DNA of 64,000 bases from Phycisphaerales bacterium. GTDB lineage: Bacteria; Planctomycetota; Phycisphaerae; Phycisphaerales; UBA1924. The notes beneath the pieces were generated by a model. It searched no databases, was not told the DNA's origin, and saw nothing but the letters and a program-made list of their open reading frames with translations. Made by a program: the position numbers and the translations under genes. Of the stretch, positions 32,578 to 41,077 are shown one piece after another (the stretch's first letter is position 1; every line of letters starts with the position of its first letter). The stretch covers positions 27,554 through 91,553 of the forward strand of contig JADLGW010000060.1 of the NCBI GenBank assembly GCA_020849105.1. The letters run 5' to 3'.

Positions 32578-33492
32578 TCACTGCCCGGTGCCGCGCCACG
32601 CTTCGGTGCGGATGGTCCAGCCCTCACCCGGCGGCTCCTGGTCGAACGCCCGCGCCGGCGGCGGGCCCTCTGCGTTGATCTTCACGTTCGCGAGTTTCAC
32701 GAGGGCCACGTTCCCGTCGCGGCTGACCGTGCGGGCCATCATCGGCAGCAGCCGGCCGCCCGTATCGCGGCGGTACCAGATGCGAATCTCGCGGAAGTCG
32801 CGGGCCTGCTCGGTCCCCTCCCTGGGGATCAGGCGGAGTTGCCGCGTTCCCGCGACCTCGGTGATCAGCGCCTGTGCCTCTTGCTTCTCGTCCCCGCTTG
32901 CATCCGGGCCGGGCGCCAGGCCGTCCTCCGGCGGCAGCAGCGTGGTCTGGAACGCCCGCTCGATGTCTTCGCGCTTCTGCCCGATCGGGATGGGCAGCGG
33001 CCCCTCACCGATGCGCAGCGGATCGAAGTGCTCGCCGGGCGGCACCACCTGGCGCCGGATGATCTGCTTCTCCTTCGGGTCCTTCTCGACAAACCACTGC
33101 CCGTCGAAGATGTAGGTGATCGGGTCTTCCTGCAGCCGCGTGTCCAGGTAGAGTTTGGTGAACTCGATGGCGAAGCGGCGGCGGGGGCGCTGCGGGTCGT
33201 CGGTGGGCGTGCTCTGGAACCACAGCGTCCCGAGCCGTACCTGCCGGTCGCCGGCGAGGGCGAAGGTCTTGTCGTACAGCACGTCCGCGTCCAGGCGCCG
33301 CATCCCGGCGTCGGCCTTCTCGAGTTCCGTCAGGAGGTCCCCGGCGTCGGAGATGTTCAGTGCGGGGACGACATCGCCCATGCCCTGCTCGCGCGGCCGC
33401 TCCGGCTTGGCCGCCCCGCCGGGGGGCATGACCTGGGCGCACGCCGTGAGCGACGCCGCGAGCACCAATCCAGCCGCCAGTAGACGCTCCAT
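32578..33492 (-). CDS. LolA-like outer-membrane lipoprotein sorting family protein (itself a lipoprotein)
   Basis: A 304-residue protein with a lipobox ('LVLAASLTACAQVM', Cys at 18). The body has the open-barrel pattern of LolA/LppX-like proteins: 'LDADVLYDKTFALAGDRQVR', 'RRRFAIEFTKLYLDTR', 'YIFDGQWFVEKDPKEKQIIR', 'LRLIPREGTEQARDF' and 'EIRIWYRRDTGGRLLPMMAR'. Such proteins bind lipid or hydrophobic ligands in the periplasm. The ATG at 33492 has GGAGG five bases upstream. Its stop TGA is followed at once by the ATG of the TPR/gluzincin gene, so the two form a coupled operon; the protease may process or partner this lipoprotein. Confidence 0.75.
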   Translation of the reverse strand: MERLLAAGLVLAASLTACAQVMPPGGAAKPERPREQGMGDVVPALNISDAGDLLTELEKADAGMRRLDADVLYDKTFALAGDRQVRLGTLWFQSTPTDDPQRPRRRFAIEFTKLYLDTRLQEDPITYIFDGQWFVEKDPKEKQIIRRQVVPPGEHFDPLRIGEGPLPIPIGQKREDIERAFQTTLLPPEDGLAPGPDASGDEKQEAQALITEVAGTRQLRLIPREGTEQARDFREIRIWYRRDTGGRLLPMMARTVSRDGNVALVKLANVKINAEGPPPARAFDQEPPGEGWTIRTEAWRGTGQ

Positions 33493-33634
33493 GTCCACCT
33501 CCTGTTATCGATCCGTTCCCCGCGGGGGTTTGGATGCCGCACTGATTATTGGGTATGGGCACCGGGGCAGCGTGCGGACAGGTTGTTGGGCACGCCCGCG
33601 CGGCCCCGGGGCGCCAAATGCGCTCTCGCCGCTG

Positions 33635-34069
33635 CTATTGCCCGGTGTGCCTCGTCCGCAGGAAATCCCCCAGCACAGCGGCGGCGGCAAGGCCGTCCCG
33701 ACGGGCCTTCTTCCGGGCATGGGTCAGGCCGCTGCCGGCCATCGCCCAGTCGGCCTCCGCGCTGGTGAGCCGTTCATCCTGGTAGTGGAGCACGCGGGCG
33801 CTGAGGGCCGCCAGGAGCGTGCCGAAGCCGCGGACGACGCGCGCCCGCGGGCCCTCCGTCCCGTCCATGTTCAGCGGGAGGCCCAGGACCAGTTCGGCGG
33901 CGCCTACCTGGTCGTCAAAGGCACGGGTCAGGGCCTGGGCCAGGTCGCGCCCCGTGCGCGCGGCGAGCGGGACGTCGACGGTCTTCAGGGGCGTCACCAG
34001 TCCGGTCTGGGCATCGCCGACGGCCAGGCCGGTCCGCTTGTCGCCCAGGTCGATCCCGACGTAACGCAC
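33635..34069 (-). CDS. ruvX: Putative pre-16S rRNA nuclease / Holliday junction resolvase RuvX (YqgF)
   Basis: A 144-residue protein with an RNase H-like fold. It has 'RYVGIDLGDKRTGLAVGD' at the N-terminus (the catalytic Asp is in the first strand), 'ELVLGLPLNMDGTEGPRA', and 'HYQDERLTSAEADWAM' with further acidic residues. This is the conserved YqgF pattern. Members trim the 5' end of 16S rRNA, and a resolvase activity has been described. It starts at a GTG at 34069, chosen because it directly precedes the first strand. It is 142 bases upstream of the LolA-like gene and divergent from the phosphatase at 34194. Confidence 0.9.
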   Translation of the reverse strand: MRYVGIDLGDKRTGLAVGDAQTGLVTPLKTVDVPLAARTGRDLAQALTRAFDDQVGAAELVLGLPLNMDGTEGPRARVVRGFGTLLAALSARVLHYQDERLTSAEADWAMAGSGLTHARKKARRDGLAAAAVLGDFLRTRHTGQ

Positions 34070-34193
34070 GCGGAATGAAAGGCGCCGAGGCGCGAGGGCA
34101 CGGGGCACGAACGCAGAAAACGAGGACCATGCCCCCACGATTCTTTTCTGCTCCGGTCTTTGTGCCCCCGACCCTTTGTGCCTTCTATTGCCC

Positions 34194-35534
34194 ATGCGGC
34201 TCGACGACTTCCGCGACAACCCGCGCATCCAGACGTTCGTGGCGATGCTGCGCGACCTCTCGCTGGCTCGAACGCCGGCGGAGGCGCTGTCCGCCTGGGC
34301 CGAGGGATACTGGCGCACGCACCCGGTGGACCTGATGCTCTCGGTCTCCACCCGCGACCTGGAGCCGGGGCGGTACCGCATCACGCGGAACATCCGGGTG
34401 GCGGAGCGGCTGGCTTCCGGCGAGCGGATGTCCTGGCCGCCGCCCACGCCGCGGGACCAGTTGGCCGTGCATTCGGGCGGGTTCATCGGGGCGATGATCG
34501 CCGACGGGCGGCCCAAACTGCTGAACCAGATGGCGGTGCGCGAGGACCCCGTGCTGGGCGGCCAACTTGCGGGGATGGGCAGCGCGGCGGTGATCCCGCT
34601 GTACCACGAGGGGAAGCCGATCTACTGGAACATCCCGATGATGCGCGACCCGGAGGCGCTGACCGCGGCGACCATGGAGCGGTCGCTGGTCGTGGCCAAC
34701 CTGGTGGGCGGCAACAACACGCGGCTCCAACTTGTCGAAGAGGTGCGCCGCCTGAACTCGCGCCTGACGGAACAACTGGAAGACGTGGCGCGGGTCCAGC
34801 GGTCGCTGCTGCCGAAGCGGCTGCCCGACATCCCGGGGCTGGCGCTGGCGACGAGTTACCTGACGAGCGACCAGGCGGGGGGCGACTACTACGACTTCTT
34901 CCCGCTCGCGGGCGGGCGGTGGGGCATCCTGATCGCCGACGTCGCCGGTCACGGGGCGGCCGCGGCCACGATCATGGCGATGCTGCGCGGCATCCTTCAT
35001 ACCTACGTCCATCAGAGCGGCCGTGTGCCGGACGGGCCCGACGCGGTCATGCGGTACGCCAACGCGCGGCTGGTTGAGGCCGACCTCGAGGGCAGTTTCG
35101 TCACCGCGTTCTTCGCCGTCTTCGATCCGGATTCTGCCACGCTGTCCTGCGCCCGCTGCGGCCACAATCCCCCGCTCCTGAAGCCGGGGGATGGGGGGCC
35201 GGTGCGGCCGCTCGACGGCGCGGGCTCGCTGCCCCTGGGCGTGCTCGGTGATGCCGAGATTCACGCCGAGGAACTCCGCCTTTCACAGCGTGACACGGTT
35301 GTCCTCTACACCGACGGCATCACGGAGGCGATGGACCGGCCGGGAACGCTCGGGGCGGGCGGGGAGATGTTCGGCATGGAGCGCCTTGAGGCTGCTCTCA
35401 ACGGGTGCTCCGGGGAGCCCGACTGCGTCGTCGATTCGGTGCACGCGGCCCTGTTCAAACACACGGGAAGCCTGACCCGTACGGATGACCAGACGCTGGT
35501 CGCGCTTCGGTACACCGGGCGCCCAAGCCGATAA
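34194..35534 (+). CDS. SpoIIE/RsbU-type PP2C serine phosphatase with GAF-like sensor
   Basis: A 446-residue protein. The N-terminal half (about 1-180) looks like a GAF domain ('GAMIADGRPKLLNQMAVRED', 'GMGSAAVIPLYHEGKPIYW'). A coiled linker precedes the PP2C domain: 'RVQRSLLPKRLPDIPGLALA', 'GGDYYDFFPLAGGRWGILIA', 'DVAGHGAAAATIMAMLRGIL', 'RCGHNPPLL' and 'DTVVLYTDGITEAMD'. The metal-binding Asps are present. This class dephosphorylates anti-sigma-factor antagonists in partner-switching pathways. It is soluble, unlike the two membrane-bound relatives at 44611 and 58358. It follows divergent ruvX. Confidence 0.92.
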   Translation: MRLDDFRDNPRIQTFVAMLRDLSLARTPAEALSAWAEGYWRTHPVDLMLSVSTRDLEPGRYRITRNIRVAERLASGERMSWPPPTPRDQLAVHSGGFIGAMIADGRPKLLNQMAVREDPVLGGQLAGMGSAAVIPLYHEGKPIYWNIPMMRDPEALTAATMERSLVVANLVGGNNTRLQLVEEVRRLNSRLTEQLEDVARVQRSLLPKRLPDIPGLALATSYLTSDQAGGDYYDFFPLAGGRWGILIADVAGHGAAAATIMAMLRGILHTYVHQSGRVPDGPDAVMRYANARLVEADLEGSFVTAFFAVFDPDSATLSCARCGHNPPLLKPGDGGPVRPLDGAGSLPLGVLGDAEIHAEELRLSQRDTVVLYTDGITEAMDRPGTLGAGGEMFGMERLEAALNGCSGEPDCVVDSVHAALFKHTGSLTRTDDQTLVALRYTGRPSR

Positions 35535-35566
35535 CGGCTTGTCCCGGAACTCCGTGCGCTCGCCCC

Positions 35567-37252
35567 ATGCCCGCTGAACCCATCGCCCAGACTCCGGCGT
35601 TTACCTCCTGCCCGTCGTGCGGGTGCTCGCGCGAGGGCTTTCCTCCTCAGGCGGCGTGTCCGGGGTGCGGCATCGTTCCCCTTCCTCTCCCTGCCTTCCC
35701 CGTGCAGACCTTCGGCACCACGGCTGGGCGTGGCATGGCCTTCCTGCTCGCCAGCACCGCGCTGGGCAAGGTGCTCGTGGCGGCGACGCTGGTTCTGCTC
35801 GGGACGCTGCTGACCCAGGCCGATTTCGGGCTCTACAGCCTGGCGGTGGGCGTGATGATGTTCGTGCAGACCTTCGCCAACGGCGGGGTGCGCGAGGTGC
35901 TCGTGCAGCGCGGGCGTGAGTGGTCCACGCTCGCGGGTCCGGTCTTCTGGCTCTGCCTGACCATCAACATCGTTGTGGGCGTCGCCGCCGGGATCGCGGG
36001 GGAGGTGGTGGCGCGCGGGTACGTCGCCCGGGGCGTGCTCGACGACCCCGCGCGGCTCACCGGCCTGCTGTGGGTGGCGGCGGCGACGGTCCCGCTCTCC
36101 ACGTTTCCATCGGTCCTTACCGCCCGGCTGAGCATCGACCTGCGCTTCCGATCCGTGGCCTGGCTCCAGGCCTGCTCGGTCACAGTCCGCTACGCCGGGC
36201 AGATCGGGATGGCCCTGTCGGGGTTCGGCGTGATGAGCCTGGTGTGGCCGACGCTCGCCAGCACCGTCCTGGAGGGCGTCGTGGGGTGGGCCCTGACCCG
36301 GCAGCAGGTGTGGCGCGCACGGCCGAACGTGCGCATCTGGCCGTCGCTGCTGCGCCAATCCACCTGGATGGTGCTGGGGCAGGTGTGCAACGGCGTGGCA
36401 AACTACGGCTACCTGGTGATCGCCGGGTGGTGGATACCCCAGGCCCAGATGGGAGTCTACTGGTGGGCCCTGCAACTGGTGATGCAGGTTGAAACCACCA
36501 TTACCTACAACCTGATGCAGGTCGTCTTTCCCGTCCTCGCCCGCTTCCAGGACGACCGCCCGAGACAGGCGGCCGCGGCCTTGCGGGTGGGCAGGGCCGC
36601 TCAGTTCGTCATCACCCTCATGGCGCTGGGGCTGGCCGTCACCTTCCCCGCGCTGGAGGTGATCTGCTGGGGCGGCAAGTGGTCCGCGGCGGCCTGGCCG
36701 TTGGCGATCCTTGCCGTGTTCTATCCGGTGCGCGGGCTCTTCGCGGGCGTCGGGATGCCGGTCCTTCAGGCGGCCGGGCGCTTCCGTGAGGTGTTCGTGT
36801 CATGGGCGATCCTGGCCGTGGCGACGCTCGCGGCGGCGCGTCTCTGCGCGGACATGGACGGCACCCCGACGGCCCTGGCGTGGGGCGTCGGGGCGAGCAG
36901 CGCGGTCGTGTGCCTGTTCATTTCCTACCGGGCGTTGCGGCTTGTCGGCGCGGGCCGGGGTGCCGTTGTCTCGACATCGCTGCAGATCCCGATTCTTGGA
37001 GCGGTCCTGGCGGCCGGTGCCTGGGCCCTGGATGCCTGGGTCGTGGCGCCGATGCTCGCCGGTGCCGGCAGGCCCCTGGCCGCGGCCCGGTTCCTGATCG
37101 ACGGGACGGTGTTTACGCTGCTGTACGTCGGCGCCATCCGCATCCTGGCTCCGCGGTATCTGATGGATGTCCTGGCGATCGTGCCCGGCCCGCTGCGAAG
37201 GCCCGCGTACCGGGTTCTGCACCTGGCCGAAGACATCTCGGGCGCTGGGTGA
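35567..37252 (+). CDS. MOP-superfamily oligosaccharide flippase with N-terminal zinc ribbon
   Basis: A 561-residue protein with about 12 membrane segments, the polysaccharide-biosynthesis (Wzx/MOP) architecture: 'AFLLASTALGKVLVAATLVL', 'QADFGLYSLAVGVMMFVQTF' and 'TYNLMQVVFPVLARFQDDRP'. It would flip lipid-linked sugars across the inner membrane. The first about 40 residues form a short zinc ribbon with two CxxC pairs ('CPSCGC' and 'ACPGCG'), unusual for a flippase. It is 32 bases after the phosphatase gene and convergent with gmd (stops 5 bases apart), so it belongs to an envelope-glycan neighbourhood. Confidence 0.85.
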   Translation: MPAEPIAQTPAFTSCPSCGCSREGFPPQAACPGCGIVPLPLPAFPVQTFGTTAGRGMAFLLASTALGKVLVAATLVLLGTLLTQADFGLYSLAVGVMMFVQTFANGGVREVLVQRGREWSTLAGPVFWLCLTINIVVGVAAGIAGEVVARGYVARGVLDDPARLTGLLWVAAATVPLSTFPSVLTARLSIDLRFRSVAWLQACSVTVRYAGQIGMALSGFGVMSLVWPTLASTVLEGVVGWALTRQQVWRARPNVRIWPSLLRQSTWMVLGQVCNGVANYGYLVIAGWWIPQAQMGVYWWALQLVMQVETTITYNLMQVVFPVLARFQDDRPRQAAAALRVGRAAQFVITLMALGLAVTFPALEVICWGGKWSAAAWPLAILAVFYPVRGLFAGVGMPVLQAAGRFREVFVSWAILAVATLAAARLCADMDGTPTALAWGVGASSAVVCLFISYRALRLVGAGRGAVVSTSLQIPILGAVLAAGAWALDAWVVAPMLAGAGRPLAAARFLIDGTVFTLLYVGAIRILAPRYLMDVLAIVPGPLRRPAYRVLHLAEDISGAG

Positions 37253-37257
37253 ATCGT

Positions 37258-38313
37258 TCACTGGTCGTGACCTGCGCCCGCCGGCAGGTCGTGCCCCGCG
37301 TCGCGCAGGGTCTTCTCGCGCCGGGCAAGTTCCAGGTCGTGCGTGACCATCATGCCCGCGAGTTCCTCGACCGTGGTGGTCGCGGACCACCCGAGGTCGC
37401 GTCTGGCCTTCGAGGGGTCGCCCAGCAGCAGATCGACCTCCGCCGGGCGGAGGTAGCGGGGGTCGAACGCGGCGTGCCGGTCGAAGTCGAGCCCCGCGTG
37501 GGCGAAGGCGAACTGCGCGAACTGCCGCACGCTGATCGTGCGTCCGGTTGCCACAACGTAGTCCTCGGGCGTGTCCCGCTGGAGCATGAGCCACATGGCC
37601 TTGACGTAGTCCCCGGCAAAGCCCCAGTCGCGCTGGGCGTCCAGGTTGCCCAGGAAGACCTTGTCCTGCAGTCCCAGTTTGATCCGGCCCACCGCGCGGG
37701 TGATCTTGCGCGTGACGAACGTCTCGCCGCGCCGGGGAGATTCGTGGTTGAACAGGATGCCGCAGCAGGCGAAGAGGTTGTAGGACTCGCGGTAGTTGAC
37801 GGTGGCCCAGTGGGCCATGACCTTCGCGACGGCGTAGGGCGATCGCGGATAGAACGGCGTGGACTCGCGCTGCGGAGTCTCCACGACCTTGCCGAACTGC
37901 TCGCTGGAGGACGCCTGGTAGTACCGGACGGGGTGGTCCGCCTCGCCCTGGTACTCGCGGACGGCCTCCAGCAGTTTCAGGGCGCCCAGCGCGTCGGTCT
38001 CGGCGGTGTAGATCGGCATGTCGAAACTGACGCGGACGTGGCTCTGGGCCGCCAGGTTGTAGACCTCGTGCGGGCGTGCCACTCGCATGACCTTCGCCAG
38101 GCAGTTGGCGTCGCACAGGTCGCCGTAGTGCAGCCGCATGGGCGTGCCGCGCCGGTGCGGGTCCTCGTACACATGGTCGATCCGACCGGTGTTGAAGGAG
38201 GATGCGCGGCGGATGATGCCGTGGACCTCGTACCCCTTGTCGAGCAGAAACTCGGCCAGGTAACTGCCGTCCTGCCCGGTGATGCCGGTGATGAGTGCGC
38301 GCTTGCTGGTCAT
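37258..38313 (-). CDS. gmd: GDP-mannose 4,6-dehydratase
   Basis: A 351-residue extended short-chain dehydrogenase. '[20 protein letters not shown]' is the NAD(P)-binding Gly motif, followed by '[20 protein letters not shown]'. '[13 protein letters not shown]' and '[15 protein letters not shown]' carry the catalytic Ser/Thr and Tyr-x3-Lys, and '[17 protein letters not shown]' is typical of Gmd. It makes GDP-4-keto-6-deoxymannose, the precursor of GDP-fucose, GDP-rhamnose or related sugars. No fcl/rmd epimerase gene is seen nearby. The start at 38313 gives the conserved N-terminus. Confidence 0.95.
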   Translation of the reverse strand: MTSKRALITGITGQDGSYLAEFLLDKGYEVHGIIRRASSFNTGRIDHVYEDPHRRGTPMRLHYGDLCDANCLAKVMRVARPHEVYNLAAQSHVRVSFDMPIYTAETDALGALKLLEAVREYQGEADHPVRYYQASSSEQFGKVVETPQRESTPFYPRSPYAVAKVMAHWATVNYRESYNLFACCGILFNHESPRRGETFVTRKITRAVGRIKLGLQDKVFLGNLDAQRDWGFAGDYVKAMWLMLQRDTPEDYVVATGRTISVRQFAQFAFAHAGLDFDRHAAFDPRYLRPAEVDLLLGDPSKARRDLGWSATTTVEELAGMMVTHDLELARREKTLRDAGHDLPAGAGHDQ

Positions 38314-38391
38314 GCGGCCTGATTCTTGCATGAGCCCGCGTCACGGGCGACGGGGCTCCGCTGTTTTTTCAGCGTCCGGCGATCGCGCCGC

Positions 38392-39777
38392 TCACCACGT
38401 CGCCGCGGAACGGCCGGTCCGGGGGTCGATGTGGAAGTCCGCCGTCGGTTCCGAGCCGGCGATGATCCACCACGCGAGCCCGGCCAGGAGCACCGCCAGC
38501 GCGGCCGGCCCCGTCAGCCGAAGGGCCGCCACCCGTCGATCACCGGCGGGGCCGATTCGGCACGCCGCCACCGCGCACGCGATCAGCAGGAGCGGCTCGT
38601 TGTACCTCTGCCAGACCATCGGGCTCGCCGACTGCGCCGCCATGAACGCCGCGAGCCCCGCGGCCATGACCCAGCGGTCCCGGAAGGACAGCGCCGCGCC
38701 CCACGCGACCGCCGCCATGCCGCCGCAGGTTGAGAGCAGGACCATCAGGACGGAGGTGCGGTCCCCGACCGTCCCGAGCATCCCGGCCGCGTGCCAGAGC
38801 CCGGAGTTGCGGTACCCCGGGATCGCGCTGGACTCTGTGGTCACCGGGAGCACGGCCGCGAGGAACCCGATCGCACCGGACAGCAGGACCAGCCCGGTCT
38901 GCTCGCGGCAGAGGCGCACCGCGGCGGCGCCCCAGAACCCGACGAAGAACACGGAGAAGACCGCCAACAGAGCGAGGATGAAGCACGGCGCCGACGGGCC
39001 GAGCCCGTCGTACATGTCCCGGAATGACGGGGGCGTCAGCCCGTGCCACAGCCAGACGAAGTACGAGAGCGCCGCCGCCGCGGGTACGCACGCCGCCGCC
39101 GCCAGCGCCGCTCGGCGCGAGCGATTCCGCACATGTTCCGTGAGTGAAACCCACCCCGTGTCCTCGGCCCGGGGCCCGATCCACGCCGCGGCCCACAGCA
39201 TCGCCGCGGCCCACGCGTGCACCTGCCGGATGAGCACGACCGCCAGCAGGAGCGCACCGCCCGCGCACAGCCACCGCGCGTCGAATCGCGGCACCAGCGC
39301 GACCAGCATCACGCCCAGCACGCCCCACCAACCCAGGTCGTCCGGGAGGGCCCACGCGCCGGACTGGAAGACGTAGGGCGAGCACGCCACCGGCAGGCAG
39401 CACGCCATCGCCATCAGCGGACCTGCCCGCCCAGCGCACGCCCGTGCCAGGGTCGCCAGGAGGCCCAGGGCGATCACCAGCGTCAGCGTGCGCAGCGACG
39501 CATCGCTCTGCCACCCGGCGCGGATCGCCGCAGCGAGCAGCAGGTGGTACCCCGGCGTCGTCGTCACGTTGTAGTTGGACAGGTCCGGCCGCGGGAGTTC
39601 CGACTCCAGCAGCCGCGCCACGGGCAGGTGGTAGTTCACCGAGTCGAACGCCCCGCGCCCCCGGGTATCCCCGGCGGCAATCAGGGGCCACGCCGCTGCG
39701 ACCAGGAGCACACCGAGCAGCACCGCCGGACCCCACAGGGCCAGCCACGTCTGTCTGGGGTGTTCGGGCGAACTCAT
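38392..39777 (-). CDS. Polytopic membrane protein resembling ALG10-type glucosyltransferases
   Basis: About 461 residues with roughly 10-12 hydrophobic segments ('WGPAVLLGVLLVAAAWPLIA', 'LVIALGLLATLARACAG', 'FILALLAVFSVFFVGFWGAA'). Two polar motifs in loops stand out: 'SVNYHLPVARLLESEL' followed by 'YNVTTTPGYHLLLAA', and 'LIRQVHAWAAAMLWAA'. In eukaryotic ALG10, a Dol-P-Glc glucosyltransferase, a similar layout (an acidic first loop, T-T-P-x-G/Y-H, and R-Q-x-x) occurs. By that analogy it may transfer sugar from a lipid-phosphate donor, but this is inference. It is divergent from the UbiA-like gene and next to gmd, which fits a glycan role. Start 39777 or 39792. Confidence 0.65.
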   Translation of the reverse strand: MSSPEHPRQTWLALWGPAVLLGVLLVAAAWPLIAAGDTRGRGAFDSVNYHLPVARLLESELPRPDLSNYNVTTTPGYHLLLAAAIRAGWQSDASLRTLTLVIALGLLATLARACAGRAGPLMAMACCLPVACSPYVFQSGAWALPDDLGWWGVLGVMLVALVPRFDARWLCAGGALLLAVVLIRQVHAWAAAMLWAAAWIGPRAEDTGWVSLTEHVRNRSRRAALAAAACVPAAAALSYFVWLWHGLTPPSFRDMYDGLGPSAPCFILALLAVFSVFFVGFWGAAAVRLCREQTGLVLLSGAIGFLAAVLPVTTESSAIPGYRNSGLWHAAGMLGTVGDRTSVLMVLLSTCGGMAAVAWGAALSFRDRWVMAAGLAAFMAAQSASPMVWQRYNEPLLLIACAVAACRIGPAGDRRVAALRLTGPAALAVLLAGLAWWIIAGSEPTADFHIDPRTGRSAATW

Positions 39778-39898
39778 GGTGCGTGAACACATCTCCCCGG
39801 GGTCGTGTATCGTCGGCGGGGACGCGCAAGTTCCGCCGATTGCCACGGGGTCAGGTACCGGCCCGCCCGATTATGCATATCCCCGGCGGGCGTGTCCG

Positions 39899-41077
39899 AT
39901 GGCCCCCTTCCCCGTGATCCAATTGACCGACCCCGCCACCATCCCCGAGACCATCGTCAGCCCAAGGCGGGCGCCGCTGCTGCGCCTGGCCCGCCCGCAC
40001 CAGTGGGCCAAGAGCGTGTTCGTGCTGCTTGGCCCGGCGTACGCGTGGGCGGACCCGGAAGGCAAGCCGGTGCCGTGGCTGGCGGTCCTGGGCGCGGTCG
40101 TTGCGTTCTCGTTGGCCTCCAGCGCGTGCTACATCGTCAACGACATCCAGGACCGGGAGTCGGACCGGCTGCATCCGCGGAAGGGGCGCCGGCCCATCGC
40201 CAGCGGGCAGGTGTCGGTGCCCACAGCCCGGGCGTTCGCCGGGGCTCTCGTGGTCGGGGCGGCGCTCGGGATCGTGCTGGCAATCTGGGCAGGAGGGGGG
40301 CGGGAGGCCGGACTGTGGCTGGCCGTGGCGGTGGGGGTGTACATCCTCAACACGGTCTGGTACAGCATGAGCCTGAAGCACATCGTGATCCTGGATGTGA
40401 TCAGTCTCGCTCTGGGGTTTGTCCTGCGGGTGCTCGGGGGAGTCGCCGCGGCCGGGGTGACGCCGAGTTCCTGGCTGCTGAACTGTGTGTTCTTCCTGGC
40501 GATGTTCCTGGCGTTCGGAAAGCGTCTCGGGGAGCGGCGGACGGTGCGGGACGCGGCCGGGGTTCGGGCGGTGCAGCAGGCGTACACGGACGACCTGCTC
40601 CGGATGGCGGTGGTGGTGACCGGGGTAGCCACCCTGATTACCTACGCGGGGTACGTCCAGGCTCACGGGGAGCGGTACACCTGGGGCTTCAACCTGCTGT
40701 GGCTGACGATGCTGCCGGCAACTTATGCCCTGCTCCGCTGTATAGTTTTGCTGGAGCGCGGAGAGTTTGACGACCCGACTGAACTCGCGACCGCGGACCG
40801 TCCGTTTCAACTGGCCGCCCTGATCTTTGCGGCCGTCACGCTCGTAGTGGTCGGGGTGGGGCGCTCTCCCGCGGCGGGAGGTAGGGATTCGGTAGGTCAG
40901 ATGCCCGACGGATTGGTGCCCGGGACCATTGTTCCTCAATCCGGCCTCATTGAGGTTGGAGAATCGACGATTATCGGTACGTTGTATCTCGCGCGCCGGG
41001 GATGGAGCCCGGCCCCTTCCGCGGTGACATTCCTCCGGTCCGGGGCGGCCGGACTCGAGCCAAGGAGTTCCTTATGA
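39899..41077 (+). CDS. UbiA-family prenyltransferase, DPPR-synthase-like
   Basis: A 392-residue polytopic membrane protein. The first Asp-rich motif is in 'YIVNDIQDRESDRLHPRKGR' (NDxxDxxxD), followed by 'RPIASG'. The second catalytic region is 'YSMSLKHIVILDVISLALGF'. 'ARPHQWAKSVFVLLGPAYAW' and the Lys-rich loop match decaprenyl-phosphate 5-phosphoribosyltransferases, which move phosphoribose from PRPP to a polyprenyl phosphate. This would give a lipid-linked pentose donor. Beyond the last membrane helix there is a C-terminal extension of about 70 residues of low conservation, and the stop overlaps the next ATG (TTATGA). The extension could be real or a read-through of spacer DNA. The ATG at 39899 is chosen as the first Met before the conserved helix. 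Confidence 0.85.
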   Translation: MAPFPVIQLTDPATIPETIVSPRRAPLLRLARPHQWAKSVFVLLGPAYAWADPEGKPVPWLAVLGAVVAFSLASSACYIVNDIQDRESDRLHPRKGRRPIASGQVSVPTARAFAGALVVGAALGIVLAIWAGGGREAGLWLAVAVGVYILNTVWYSMSLKHIVILDVISLALGFVLRVLGGVAAAGVTPSSWLLNCVFFLAMFLAFGKRLGERRTVRDAAGVRAVQQAYTDDLLRMAVVVTGVATLITYAGYVQAHGERYTWGFNLLWLTMLPATYALLRCIVLLERGEFDDPTELATADRPFQLAALIFAAVTLVVVGVGRSPAAGGRDSVGQMPDGLVPGTIVPQSGLIEVGESTIIGTLYLARRGWSPAPSAVTFLRSGAAGLEPRSSL

